From: Sphingomonas sp. UBA4766
GTDB taxonomy: Bacteria; Pseudomonadota; Alphaproteobacteria; Sphingomonadales; Sphingomonadaceae
Direction: 5' to 3'
DNA length: 6,760 nucleotides
Assembly (NCBI GenBank): GCA_002403415.1
Contig: DHHS01000067.1
Coordinates: 1-6,760 of the forward strand
The notes under the pieces were generated by a model. It ran no database searches and was not told the DNA's origin. It saw nothing but the letters and a program-made list of their open reading frames with translations. Below are positions 1 to 5,860 of this stretch, one piece after another. Both the position numbers and the translations under genes were made by a program. Numbering within the stretch: position 1 is the stretch's first letter; the number at the start of each line of letters is the position of its first letter.

Positions 1-681
1 GGACGGCGCGACGAGGAAGGCATCGGATGCTTCGAAATCGACATAGCTACCTGCGCTTTGCCCCATCACGTTGAGCCGCAACCCGACGGGACCGAAATCG
101 CGGTTCACGTCCACCGTCCCGCGAAACTGGTCGAAACTGCCGCCGTTCAGCGACACTTCGGTGATCGGCGTCGCGACCGGCACCTTGGTGACGGTGTTGA
201 CCGCGCCCGCCGGCTGCGCCTGGCCATAGAGCACCGATTGCGGGCCCTTCACGAACTCGACGCGCTCGACATTGGCGAAATCGCGCGGCGTGTAGATTTC
301 GGCGACGCGGTAGCCGTCGCGGTAATTGACCCCCGCCGTCGAAAAGCCCCGGATGACATACCATTGCGACGGCGTGTTGCCATAGCCCGCGACTGACTGG
401 ACGCCCGCGACCGTCTCGGCCAGCTCGCGCGGCTGGGTGATGTAGCGATCGGCAAGCACGGTCTTGTCGACCAGCTGCACGCTTGCTGGCGTTTCGATAA
501 GCAGCGTCTCCAGCCGGGTCGCAGAGGTGGCGGTGGGCGGCGAATACTCCGCTGGGCGAATGCCGGTGACGACGATGTCGGCCGGAAGCGGACGCGGCTT
601 TTGGGTTTCGGGCTTGTCCTGCGCGATGGCGGGCGATGCAGCCAGCAGGCTGGCGACGATAGCAATGATTGAGGTTTTCAC
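1..681 (-). CDS. TonB-dependent receptor, siderophore-receptor type (N-terminal part, truncated by window edge)
   Basis: This is an outer-membrane active transporter whose import is powered by TonB/ExbB/ExbD. Only the first 227 codons are visible; the gene continues past the left edge. The start is GTG at 681, preceded by AAGGGGA as ribosome binding site. It gives a clean signal peptide (residues 1-20, cut after AIA before Q21), whereas no ATG fits. A TonB-box-like DIVVTG lies at 35-40. The plug domain runs from about 58 to 168 and carries IETPASVQLVD (62-72), VIRGF (109-113), RDGYR (121-125), ERVEFVKGPQSVLYG (139-153) and PAGAVNTVTKVP (157-168). This pattern is that of the TonB-dependent siderophore receptor family (FhuE/FpvA-like). 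It sits 33 bases downstream of the SCO gene as the last visible gene of the copper operon, so I infer copper or a copper chelate as the substrate. A ferric siderophore remains possible. Confidence 0.92.
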   Translation of the reverse strand, partial: MKTSIIAIVASLLAASPAIAQDKPETQKPRPLPADIVVTGIRPAEYSPPTATSATRLETLLIETPASVQLVDKTVLADRYITQPRELAETVAGVQSVAGYGNTPSQWYVIRGFSTAGVNYRDGYRVAEIYTPRDFANVERVEFVKGPQSVLYGQAQPAGAVNTVTKVPVATPITEVSLNGGSFDQFRGTVDVNRDFGPVGLRLNVMGQSAGSYVDFEASDAFLVAPS

Positions 682-714
682 GTCGGGTTCCCCTTGAAGC
701 TGAATGGCTGTCGG

Positions 715-1341
715 TCAGCTCGCGGCGATCAGCCGCTTGAGCTTGGCAAGGGCAGTGTCCTGCCCCTCCTGGTGGTCGATGGTGGTCACGAATTCGCCCT
801 GTCGCCCCATCAGGAAGACGGTCGCGGTGTGGTCGATCGTGTAGTCGCCGCCCCGTTGCGGCACCGTCTCGTAGAAAACGTGATACGCCTTCACGACTTG
901 CGCGATCTGCGCATTGGTGCCCGTCAGGCCTATGATCGGCGTACCGAACAGCGCGACGTACTGGCCGATGTCAGCCGGTTTATCGTGGCCGGGATCGACA
1001 GAGACGAAGACGATGTTGAACTTGTCTCCATCGGCACCGAGGCCTTTTCGCAACGCTGCCATCCGGTTGAGCGTCGTCGGGCAGACATCCGGGCAGCGCG
1101 TGAAGCCGAAGAAGATCGCGAAGGGCTTGCCCTTCAGCGTTTCGTTACTCACCGCCTTGCCCGCTGGATCGGTCAGCACGAACGGGCCGCCGATCGTGCT
1201 GGCGTAGCTTTGCGCAGGCGTGACCGGCGCGCTTCGCCCCTGCAAGAACAGATAGGCCGCAACGCCCGCCGCCAGCGCGACCAGTCCCCACAGCGCGATG
1301 CGAACCACGCGCAGGCGTCCGCCTGCCTCAGTGCCCGGCAT
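715..1341 (-). CDS. SCO1/SenC family copper chaperone for cytochrome c oxidase assembly
   Basis: This is a 208-residue, membrane-anchored, periplasm-facing thioredoxin-fold protein. The family binds copper and helps load or reduce the CuA site of cytochrome c oxidase. One N-terminal transmembrane helix lies at about 12-33. The fold follows, with the CPDVCP motif (Cys83, Cys87) and the distal ligand His171 in DYTIDHTA, so all three expected copper ligands are present. FVSVDPGHD (112-120) is another family hallmark. I chose ATG 1341 because GGAAGG lies eight bases upstream and because it leaves a normal short cytoplasmic tail; ATG 1365 would add eight residues. The start lies inside the end of the PCu(A)C gene (14-base overlap), so the two are translationally coupled. 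Length is usual for the family. Homologues can also act in redox or copper sensing, but the PCu(A)C neighbour favours oxidase assembly. Confidence 0.95.
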   Translation of the reverse strand: MPGTEAGGRLRVVRIALWGLVALAAGVAAYLFLQGRSAPVTPAQSYASTIGGPFVLTDPAGKAVSNETLKGKPFAIFFGFTRCPDVCPTTLNRMAALRKGLGADGDKFNIVFVSVDPGHDKPADIGQYVALFGTPIIGLTGTNAQIAQVVKAYHVFYETVPQRGGDYTIDHTATVFLMGRQGEFVTTIDHQEGQDTALAKLKRLIAAS

Positions 1342-1810
1342 GATCGCCGCCTTCCGGGCCGGCATAGGCGATCGCCTCGACCTCGAAGTTGATTTTGACC
1401 TTGCCAGCACGCTGGAAGCGCAGTTCGGCGGGGACCATCGCGCCCTGCTTGAGCGGCCCTTTCAGGCCGATGAGCATGATGTGAAAACCGCCGGGTTTGA
1501 GCGCGACAGAGGAGCCGGCTGGTATCTCCAGCCCGCCCGGCAGTTCGCGCATGCGCATCACGCCGCCGGGCATTGAAACCGTGTGGATCTGCACCTGTTC
1601 GGCGGCAGGCGAGGTCGCCGAGATCAGGCGGTCGGCCTGCTTGCCGTTGTTGGTGATTGTCAGGAAACCGCCGCCAGCGCTCTGGCCGGGGGCAGTCTCT
1701 CGCGACCAGGGATGGCCGATCTTGAGAGCGCCGACGGTGAAGCCGTGCGCGGCGAGTGGTGCGGCGATGATCGCAGCGGTAAGCGCGAGGATGTGTCGGG
1801 CATAGGTCAT
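1328..1810 (-). CDS. PCu(A)C family periplasmic copper chaperone
   Basis: This 160-residue protein is a secreted copper(I) chaperone of the PCu(A)C (DUF461) family. Such proteins pass copper to SCO and to the copper sites of haem-copper oxidases in the periplasm. A signal peptide covers about residues 1-21 (hydrophobic stretch, PLAAH end). The metal site is intact: His76, Met87, His110 and Met112, that is H-x10-M-x22-H-x-M. The family pattern as I recall it has x21 in the second gap, so there may be one extra residue. Family blocks GVMRMRELPGG (83-93) and LKPGGFHIMLIGLK (104-117) are clear. The C-terminus ends GGDHAGH, a His-bearing tail that could be an extra copper ligand. GGAGA lies nine bases before the ATG. 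The start overlaps the stop of the upstream 57-codon gene as ATGA, and the SCO gene starts within its end, so it is embedded in a coupled operon. Confidence 0.95.
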   Translation of the reverse strand: MTYARHILALTAAIIAAPLAAHGFTVGALKIGHPWSRETAPGQSAGGGFLTITNNGKQADRLISATSPAAEQVQIHTVSMPGGVMRMRELPGGLEIPAGSSVALKPGGFHIMLIGLKGPLKQGAMVPAELRFQRAGKVKINFEVEAIAYAGPEGGDHAGH

Positions 1811-1980
1811 CGGTCATTCTCCGAATGGATTGAAAGCGAAGTCGCCGAGGCGGTGGCCGGCCCGACCGCCAAGGGCGTGATGTGGAAGGGCGTGAACAGC
1901 AGGATCGCGAGCCAGGCGGATCGCCTGATCCGGCGCAGCTTGCGGATGTGCCACGGGAGCGGCGGCGCGGCGGCTGTCAT
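1807..1980 (-). CDS. Small single-pass membrane protein in the copper operon (57 aa, unrecognised)
   Basis: I do not recognise this 57-residue protein, and it is short enough to be missed by usual gene callers. It has a basic N-terminal region (HIRKLRRIRR, 11-20), one hydrophobic segment at about 22-40 (AWLAILLFTPFHITPLAVG) and a short Ala/Ser/Thr-rich tail, which suggests a small inner-membrane protein with its N-terminus in the cytoplasm. Its ATG overlaps the stop of the DUF2244 gene as ATGA, and its own stop overlaps the start of the PCu(A)C gene as ATGA, the hallmark of coupled translation. Third codon positions are G or C in 49 of 57 codons, as expected of a real gene in this genome. The competing frame over the same bases has many more A/T third positions. 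It could assist copper chaperone or oxidase assembly, or serve mainly as a translational bridge; the role is unknown. Confidence 0.7.
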   Translation of the reverse strand: MTAAAPPLPWHIRKLRRIRRSAWLAILLFTPFHITPLAVGPATASATSLSIHSENDR

Positions 1981-2465
1981 GCCCACCCCCGTGCATCGCG
2001 CAGTGCGCGGTCGAGCACTTCGGCCACTTCGCGGCGCTCATAAAGGGCAAGGCATTTGCCGACTTGGTGCCGCTCGCCGCGAAATCGCAGCCACAGCGTC
2101 AAGTCGATCGGCGACCGCTCGACCGTCTCAATCCGTGCCCAGAAGGCTGGCATGGTGACGGTGCGGCCATCGCTGCCGTGCCAGACAAGTTCATTGCCAC
2201 GCAGCGACACTTGTTCAGCAGGGGGCGGACGCCGCCGGAAGATGACACGGGCGCCTGTGAGCAGCGCGATGTCGAACAGCGAGAAGATGGCGACCGGCCA
2301 GGCACCGATCACCACGAAGCGAGCGGATAGCAGCAGCAATGTGATTCCGGCGGCGATCATCACATGTATAACCGGCAGTGGCATCGTCGAGCGGTTCGCC
2401 TGCATATGCAGATCGAACGCGCCCCCGCGCGACCGCTCGGGTCGCGCGACGACATGATAAGTCAT
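1977..2465 (-). CDS. DUF2244 family membrane protein
   Basis: This 162-residue protein fits the DUF2244 family of alphaproteobacterial membrane proteins, whose function is unknown. Two transmembrane helices lie at about 31-52 and 54-73, including the family-like GAWPVAIFSLFD (54-65). A soluble domain follows, with PAFWARIE and LWLRFRGERHQVG, then a C-terminal helix (REVAEVLDRAL). The ATG at 2465 has GAGAG nine bases upstream. It is preferred over Met21 and Met28 because family similarity appears to begin just before Met21 (FDLHMQANRS). Residues 6-14 are encoded across a perfect nine-base inverted repeat and look like an added segment (see that feature). Its stop overlaps the start of the 57-codon gene, tying it to the copper operon. 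That placement is suggestive, but I know of no demonstrated copper role for this family. Confidence 0.85.
   Translation of the reverse strand: MTYHVVARPERSRGGAFDLHMQANRSTMPLPVIHVMIAAGITLLLLSARFVVIGAWPVAIFSLFDIALLTGARVIFRRRPPPAEQVSLRGNELVWHGSDGRTVTMPAFWARIETVERSPIDLTLWLRFRGERHQVGKCLALYERREVAEVLDRALRDARGWA
2426..2448 (-). repeat. Nine-base-pair perfect inverted repeat within the 5' end of the DUF2244 gene
   Basis: CGCGCGACC (2426-2434) and GGTCGCGCG (2440-2448) form a perfect stem around a five-base loop. In the DUF2244 frame the region reads RPERSRGG. Peptides of the PERSRG kind recur in conceptual translations from sphingomonad genomes, as I recall, where dispersed palindromic elements are read in frame. 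I therefore suspect a REP-like element that entered or formed the start of this gene. In the mRNA it would make a strong hairpin about 20-40 bases after the start codon and could slow translation. The stem is seen directly; its repeat-family identity is inferred. Confidence 0.5.
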
Positions 2466-2490
2466 TGAATGTATCTCTCGTCACGGCGCA

Positions 2491-2512
2491 CCGCTGCGAC
2501 GATGGGCAGCGG
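2491..2512 (-). other. Intercistronic hairpin between the DUF2946 and DUF2244 genes
   Basis: CCGCTGC (2491-2497) pairs perfectly with GCAGCGG (2506-2512) around an eight-base loop. It lies in the 74-base gap between the DUF2946 stop and the DUF2244 start. No T-run follows it in the direction of transcription, so a simple Rho-independent terminator is unlikely. It could be an mRNA-stability or processing element, or chance in GC-rich DNA. No convincing promoter is visible in the gap. Confidence 0.35.
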
Positions 2513-2539
2513 GCGGGTCAGCAGATCAGGCGGATATGA

Positions 2540-2947
2540 TCAGCCGAAGACCGGCGGCGCGCGTAGCGGCGGTCGCAGACGAGAGGGCGCAGGTTGAGCG
2601 CGGGAGACGACGGGCAGGAACCCGAGCGCGAGGACATAGGCGATGGCAAGCCCGAGCAGCACCAGGTCGGCACCCGGTGCTGCCGCCATGTTGAGCCCGG
2701 AAAAGGCGCATGGCGGATGGGTATTCGTGCCATCCTGATGATCACCGCCGTGATCGACCGTGCCCTTGCCAAGGTCCATCGCCACCATCTGCGGGCCTTG
2801 GCCGGAACATAGCGACACCATGACCGTGCCGTTCGACGGCATGACCATGAACCCCTGCGGCACGATCGCCTTGGCGAGCAGCGCCATCGCGACCAACAGA
2901 AATGCCAGCCGCTGATGCTTCAGGAAATAGGCGCGCCAAATTTGCAT
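2540..2947 (-). CDS. DUF2946 family protein, first gene of the copper cluster
   Basis: This 135-residue protein matches the DUF2946 family, small membrane-associated proteins often found beside copper receptors and copper chaperones; the molecular function is not established. The first hydrophobic helix (about 14-30, FLLVAMALLAKAIV) is a signal anchor or uncleaved signal and is followed by the family-like PQGFMVMP. Conserved family positions include LCSGQGP (Cys47) and HPPCAF (His77, Cys80). His66 and His70 in DHGGDH add metal-binding potential. A second helix lies at about 94-112, with a Pro/Arg-rich C-terminus. I chose ATG 2947 because AAGGGG lies just upstream and the protein then begins right before the helix. 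An in-frame start at 3055 would add 36 residues without family character. It is separated from DUF2244 by 74 bases, so it may be in the same transcript. Confidence 0.8.
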   Translation of the reverse strand: MQIWRAYFLKHQRLAFLLVAMALLAKAIVPQGFMVMPSNGTVMVSLCSGQGPQMVAMDLGKGTVDHGGDHQDGTNTHPPCAFSGLNMAAAPGADLVLLGLAIAYVLALGFLPVVSRAQPAPSRLRPPLRAPPVFG

Positions 2948-3076
2948 TGACCCCTTGATAGGCCGATTATGGCGACCTGTCATCCGGGACGAGCGGCTCT
3001 CTGGCGTCAAAAGCACGAGCCAGTTCCTTGCCGCGCCGTAGAGCGATCGCCACAATAAGGCTCGGTCGTCAGCCGC
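2948..3076. other. Intergenic region upstream of the copper cluster
   Basis: These 129 bases lie between the DUF2946 start and the end of the phosphatase remnant. On the minus strand a CATAAT (2966-2971) is a fair -10 element close to the DUF2946 start, but no good -35 is correctly spaced. A TTGACG (3005-3010) is too far away (33 bases) to pair with it. I see no recognisable copper-regulator operator. The operon promoter is probably here, but I cannot place it. Confidence 0.3.
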
Positions 3077-3334
3077 CTACAGCGGATCCCGCGCGAGTTC
3101 GGCCTCTACTTCCTTCAGGGTGCTCGCGAATTTTTCCGATTTCAACAAGGCCTTCCGGACTGCCTCGGCGACATGCAGACTCCCCGCAAGATCGCTCGGA
3201 TAATGGACACCACCGGTTACCCGTCGCCAGGCTACCCGGTCCGCCTCCGCCAATGCATCAGCCGACCTGTTGGGGTCGGCCGGGTGAATTGAACCAAGCC
3301 GGAGAAACGGGCGCTCGGCGGATGAGGTGGACAT
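3077..3334 (-). pseudogene. Remnant of a PAP2-family (class A acid phosphatase-like) gene
   Basis: An 85-codon reading frame whose last 55-60 residues look like the C-terminus of a PAP2-superfamily phosphatase. WRRVTGGVHYPSDLAG keeps the arginine, histidine and aspartate of the third catalytic motif (family form SR-x5-H-x3-D), and a typical closing helix (KEVEAELA) follows. Intact proteins are usually well over 200 residues, with a signal peptide, a K-x6-RP motif and a PSGH motif. Here PSGH and the signal peptide are absent. An RPFLRL stretch near the start might be a relic of the RP motif brought close by an internal deletion, or chance. A seven-base inverted repeat (3261-3267 / 3274-3280) lies where recognisable similarity stops. 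Upstream in the same frame the sequence has no phosphatase character and meets a stop near 3381. The product would be catalytically dead. Confidence 0.6.
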
Positions 3335-3362
3335 TACTTGTCCGAATATGCACCGGGAAGGC

Positions 3363-3422
3363 TTGCAATCTTGATTTCGGGTTTATATCGAAAATTGATG
3401 TTACCTTATAACGTCTCATTAT
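3363..3422 (+). promoter_or_regulatory. Probable promoter region of the receptor-ABC transporter operon
   Basis: This leader is clearly more AT-rich than its surroundings. Two weak sigma70-like arrangements can be drawn: TTGCAA (3363-3368) with TATATC (3384-3389), 15 bases apart, or TTGATG (3395-3400) with CATTAT (3417-3422), 16 bases apart. Either would place the dyad at 3397-3415 where a repressor could block transcription: at the start site in the first case, between the two elements in the second. I cannot choose between them from sequence alone. Confidence 0.35.
3397..3415. promoter_or_regulatory. Imperfect dyad GTTA-N5-TAAC, candidate Zur-type operator
   Basis: The core GTTACCTTATAAC (3400-3412) has symmetric GTTA/TAAC arms, and the flanks GA/TC extend the symmetry. 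Read as ATGTTA-N5-TAACGT, it agrees with most defined positions of the gammaproteobacterial Zur consensus as I remember it (ATGTTATANTATAACAT), differing at two spacer positions and one flank base. The shorter alphaproteobacterial form recalled from comparative work lacks the central spacer, which weakens the call. It ends 24 bases before the receptor's start codon, a suitable place for a metal repressor. The dyad is seen; the regulator is inferred. Confidence 0.4.
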
Positions 3423-3439
3423 GCTTATGGCGGGGATCA

Positions 3440-5860
3440 ATGCCATTGAACTGCGCGAATCGGATGATGCTTGCATCTACGGCTTTAGCGTTTGCCGCCT
3501 TTCCTGGACACGCGATGGCTCAAACCTCAGCATCGGCTGATCCTTCGGGCGATGATCCGACTGTCCTCTCGACGGTGGACGACATTGTTGTCACGGCGAA
3601 CAAACGCGAACAACCGCTCGGGAGCGTGGCGGGCAGCGTCGCTGCCATTGACGAGAAGCGGCTCAACCTGATCGGCGCGCAGGATGCCAATGCGTTGATC
3701 GGTCGTGTCGCCGGCCTTTCGGCGGAGACCAGCCAACCCGGTTTCAATCGCTACATTATCCGGGGCGTCAATGCAGGCGGGCAGTTCGGCTGGCGGCAAG
3801 GCGCAGCGACCGCGATCTACCTCGACGAAACGCCGCTGACGACGCGCACGAACTTCTTTTTCGCCAGCCCGGACATCAATCTGTTTGATATAGAAAGGAT
3901 CGAAGTCCTGCGCGGACCGCAGGGAACCCTCTATGGATCCAGTGCGATCGGCGGCGCGATCCGCGCCGTCCCCAACCGTCCCGATTATGCGACATTCGCG
4001 ATAAAGGCTGAAAGCGAGGTCTCGCAAACGGAGGATGCCGGAAACCCGAACTACGCCCTTCGAGGCGCAGTCAATCTGCCGATCGTCAAGGGTCGCGCGG
4101 CCTTGCGCCTAGTTGGAGAATACACCAGCAATGCGGGCTTCATTGACGCCATTCTGCTGCGAACACAGGATTACATTGCGGAGGCACGGACGGCACCGCG
4201 CATCCGTGACTATAACGACACCGAGCGGCTCACTTTGAGGGCAACTTTGGGGTGGCAGCCTACCGAGGGATTAGAAATTCTCCCATCGCTGTTGTATCAG
4301 CGCAACCGGGCCGGAGGGGCTGGCGATTTCGCGCTGAACGCGTTCGGCAACAAGAACAGAGCAACGATATTTGCATTCAACCCTGCTTTTGAAGCCGATG
4401 GCAGGGCCTATGAATTTGTCGATGACGAACTGCTGATCGGGAGCCTTAAGGTCTCGGCTGAAATCGATGCGCTAGGCGGGTTATCTCTGGTGAGTGCCAC
4501 GGCTTATCAGGATCGCACCGCGCGGTCGCGCGATGACTCCATCGCGGCTAATGGCGGCTTCGTGAGCGCCTATGGGCTCGATCCCGATTATCGTGGCCTT
4601 GACCCGTTCTTTGCAGAATATGGTACCGGCATTCGCCAGTTCACGCAGGAAGTGCGGCTGGTCACGACAGGCTCGCAACGCCTGCAACTTGTGACCGGTT
4701 TGTATTACAGCAATCTCCGGCAGACCGACACCTTGGTATACAGCTTTGAGGGCGCTCCACAGGCAGTGTTCGACACATACGGCATCGTTGCGCCCACAGC
4801 CTATGACGGCCGTGATCGGTTTCGCGAGCAAGAATATGCCGCGTTTGTAAACGCCGAATACGCGTTAACGCCGCGGTTGAAGGTCACGGCAGGCGCGCGG
4901 CTGACGCATTATCGCCAAAGGCTTTCCCGGGGCGCGGCGTTTCCGGCATTCGATGATCCGGGTGATCTTGCAACCCCGACCATTCTCACCGCGAACGAAA
5001 CCAAAGTAACGCCACGCGCGATCTTGTCCTATGCGCCGAACGATGGCGTGCTGCTTTACGGTTCGGCTGCACAAGGGTTCCGGACCGGGGGCGGCAATCC
5101 GCCAGAAAATCTTCGTGGCTCCTGTCCCAATCGCGCCTCGCTCCCGGCTCAGCCCGACCAATTCGATGCGGACAGCGCCTGGTCTTATGAGGTCGGCGCA
5201 AAGATCCGGGCGCTGGGTGGTCGCCTTTCCGTCAATGCAGCGGCTTTCCGGATTGACTGGTCAAACATCCAGACAGCCGTGGTGTTCACGTGCAGCGATG
5301 ACTCTGTCGTCTCGTTCGTTGACAATGCGGGTAATGCGCGGATCGAAGGCCTTGAGCTCGAGGCCAGTTTCGGGCTGACATCGACCCTGACCGCAAACCT
5401 TACGGCAGGTTACACGCGCGACCGGTTTACCCAAGATGCGCCTCAGGCGGGTAAGGCAAAGGGCGATCCGCTGGGCTATGTTCCTGAGTGGACGGTCAAT
5501 ATTGGTCTTGATTATCAGGCTCGCACCCCACTTTTCGGCGGGTGGCGGCCCTATGGCACGGCCGACTATCGCTATGTCGGTCCGCGGGACGATCCCAATT
5601 TCGGCGTTCGCGCCAATCCCGATTTCGGCGCCGATCTCCCGAGCCAGAACATCGTGGATGCCAGAATTGGGCTTCGCGACGAACGGTTTGATATCTCGTT
5701 GTTCGTGCGCAACCTGACCAATGCCGATGTCGCGCTTTCGCAATTCGGGCTGTTCGCGACGAACGCCTTCCAACCGACGGGCTTCGACACGAGAACCCAG
5801 CGCGAGCAGGTTGTTCTCCGTCCGCGCACGTTCGGTCTCACTGCCAGGGTGCGCTACTGA
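3440..5860 (+). CDS. TonB-dependent receptor (complete, 806 aa)
   Basis: This is a complete outer-membrane TonB-dependent transporter. The signal peptide is residues 1-27 (MMLASTALAFAAF core, cut after AMA before Q28). The TonB box DDIVVTAN lies at 47-54. The plug carries IIRGV (106-110) and ERIEVLRGPQGTLYG (152-166). A 22-strand-type barrel follows and ends in RVRY with the usual terminal aromatic. Cys562 and Cys618 probably form an extracellular-loop disulfide. I chose ATG 3440, with GGCGGGGA just upstream, because it precedes the signal peptide. The frame stays open back to 3338, but that extension would run through the promoter-like dyad and spoil the signal peptide. The sequence resembles the broad iron-complex receptor group common in sphingomonads. 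The substrate cannot be read from sequence; the candidate operator hints at zinc. Its stop overlaps the ABC ATPase start (TGATG). Base composition appears somewhat less GC-rich than the ATPase gene. Confidence 0.95.
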   Translation: MPLNCANRMMLASTALAFAAFPGHAMAQTSASADPSGDDPTVLSTVDDIVVTANKREQPLGSVAGSVAAIDEKRLNLIGAQDANALIGRVAGLSAETSQPGFNRYIIRGVNAGGQFGWRQGAATAIYLDETPLTTRTNFFFASPDINLFDIERIEVLRGPQGTLYGSSAIGGAIRAVPNRPDYATFAIKAESEVSQTEDAGNPNYALRGAVNLPIVKGRAALRLVGEYTSNAGFIDAILLRTQDYIAEARTAPRIRDYNDTERLTLRATLGWQPTEGLEILPSLLYQRNRAGGAGDFALNAFGNKNRATIFAFNPAFEADGRAYEFVDDELLIGSLKVSAEIDALGGLSLVSATAYQDRTARSRDDSIAANGGFVSAYGLDPDYRGLDPFFAEYGTGIRQFTQEVRLVTTGSQRLQLVTGLYYSNLRQTDTLVYSFEGAPQAVFDTYGIVAPTAYDGRDRFREQEYAAFVNAEYALTPRLKVTAGARLTHYRQRLSRGAAFPAFDDPGDLATPTILTANETKVTPRAILSYAPNDGVLLYGSAAQGFRTGGGNPPENLRGSCPNRASLPAQPDQFDADSAWSYEVGAKIRALGGRLSVNAAAFRIDWSNIQTAVVFTCSDDSVVSFVDNAGNARIEGLELEASFGLTSTLTANLTAGYTRDRFTQDAPQAGKAKGDPLGYVPEWTVNIGLDYQARTPLFGGWRPYGTADYRYVGPRDDPNFGVRANPDFGADLPSQNIVDARIGLRDERFDISLFVRNLTNADVALSQFGLFATNAFQPTGFDTRTQREQVVLRPRTFGLTARVRY

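Noticed and set aside
694..1392. Long plus-strand open frame opposite the SCO gene
   Set aside because: It is an antisense shadow of a gene with full SCO motifs. It is Arg-rich, without domain character, and is a by-product of high GC content.
1173..1817. 214-codon minus-strand frame overlapping PCu(A)C
   Set aside because: It is out of frame with the PCu(A)C and SCO genes, which both carry intact metal-binding motifs, and its product is low-complexity and Arg-rich.
1814..2050. Alternative 78-codon minus-strand frame across the gap between DUF2244 and PCu(A)C (HDSRRAAAP...)
   Set aside because: It overlaps the DUF2244 gene, has many A/T third positions, no hydrophobic structure and no proper junction with neighbours. 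The 57-codon frame over the same bases fits far better.
2948..3055. Upstream extension of the DUF2946 gene to an ATG at 3055
   Set aside because: The extra 36 residues show no family similarity or hydrophobic signal, and the ATG at 2947 has its own Shine-Dalgarno-like sequence.
3261..3280. Inverted repeat GCCGACC / GGTCGGC as a Rho-independent terminator
   Set aside because: No T-run follows on either strand. I keep it only as a possible marker of the phosphatase break point.
3338..3439. Upstream extension of the receptor to an ATG at 3338
   Set aside because: It would place the promoter-like AT-rich stretch and dyad inside the coding region and add 34 residues before a good signal peptide.
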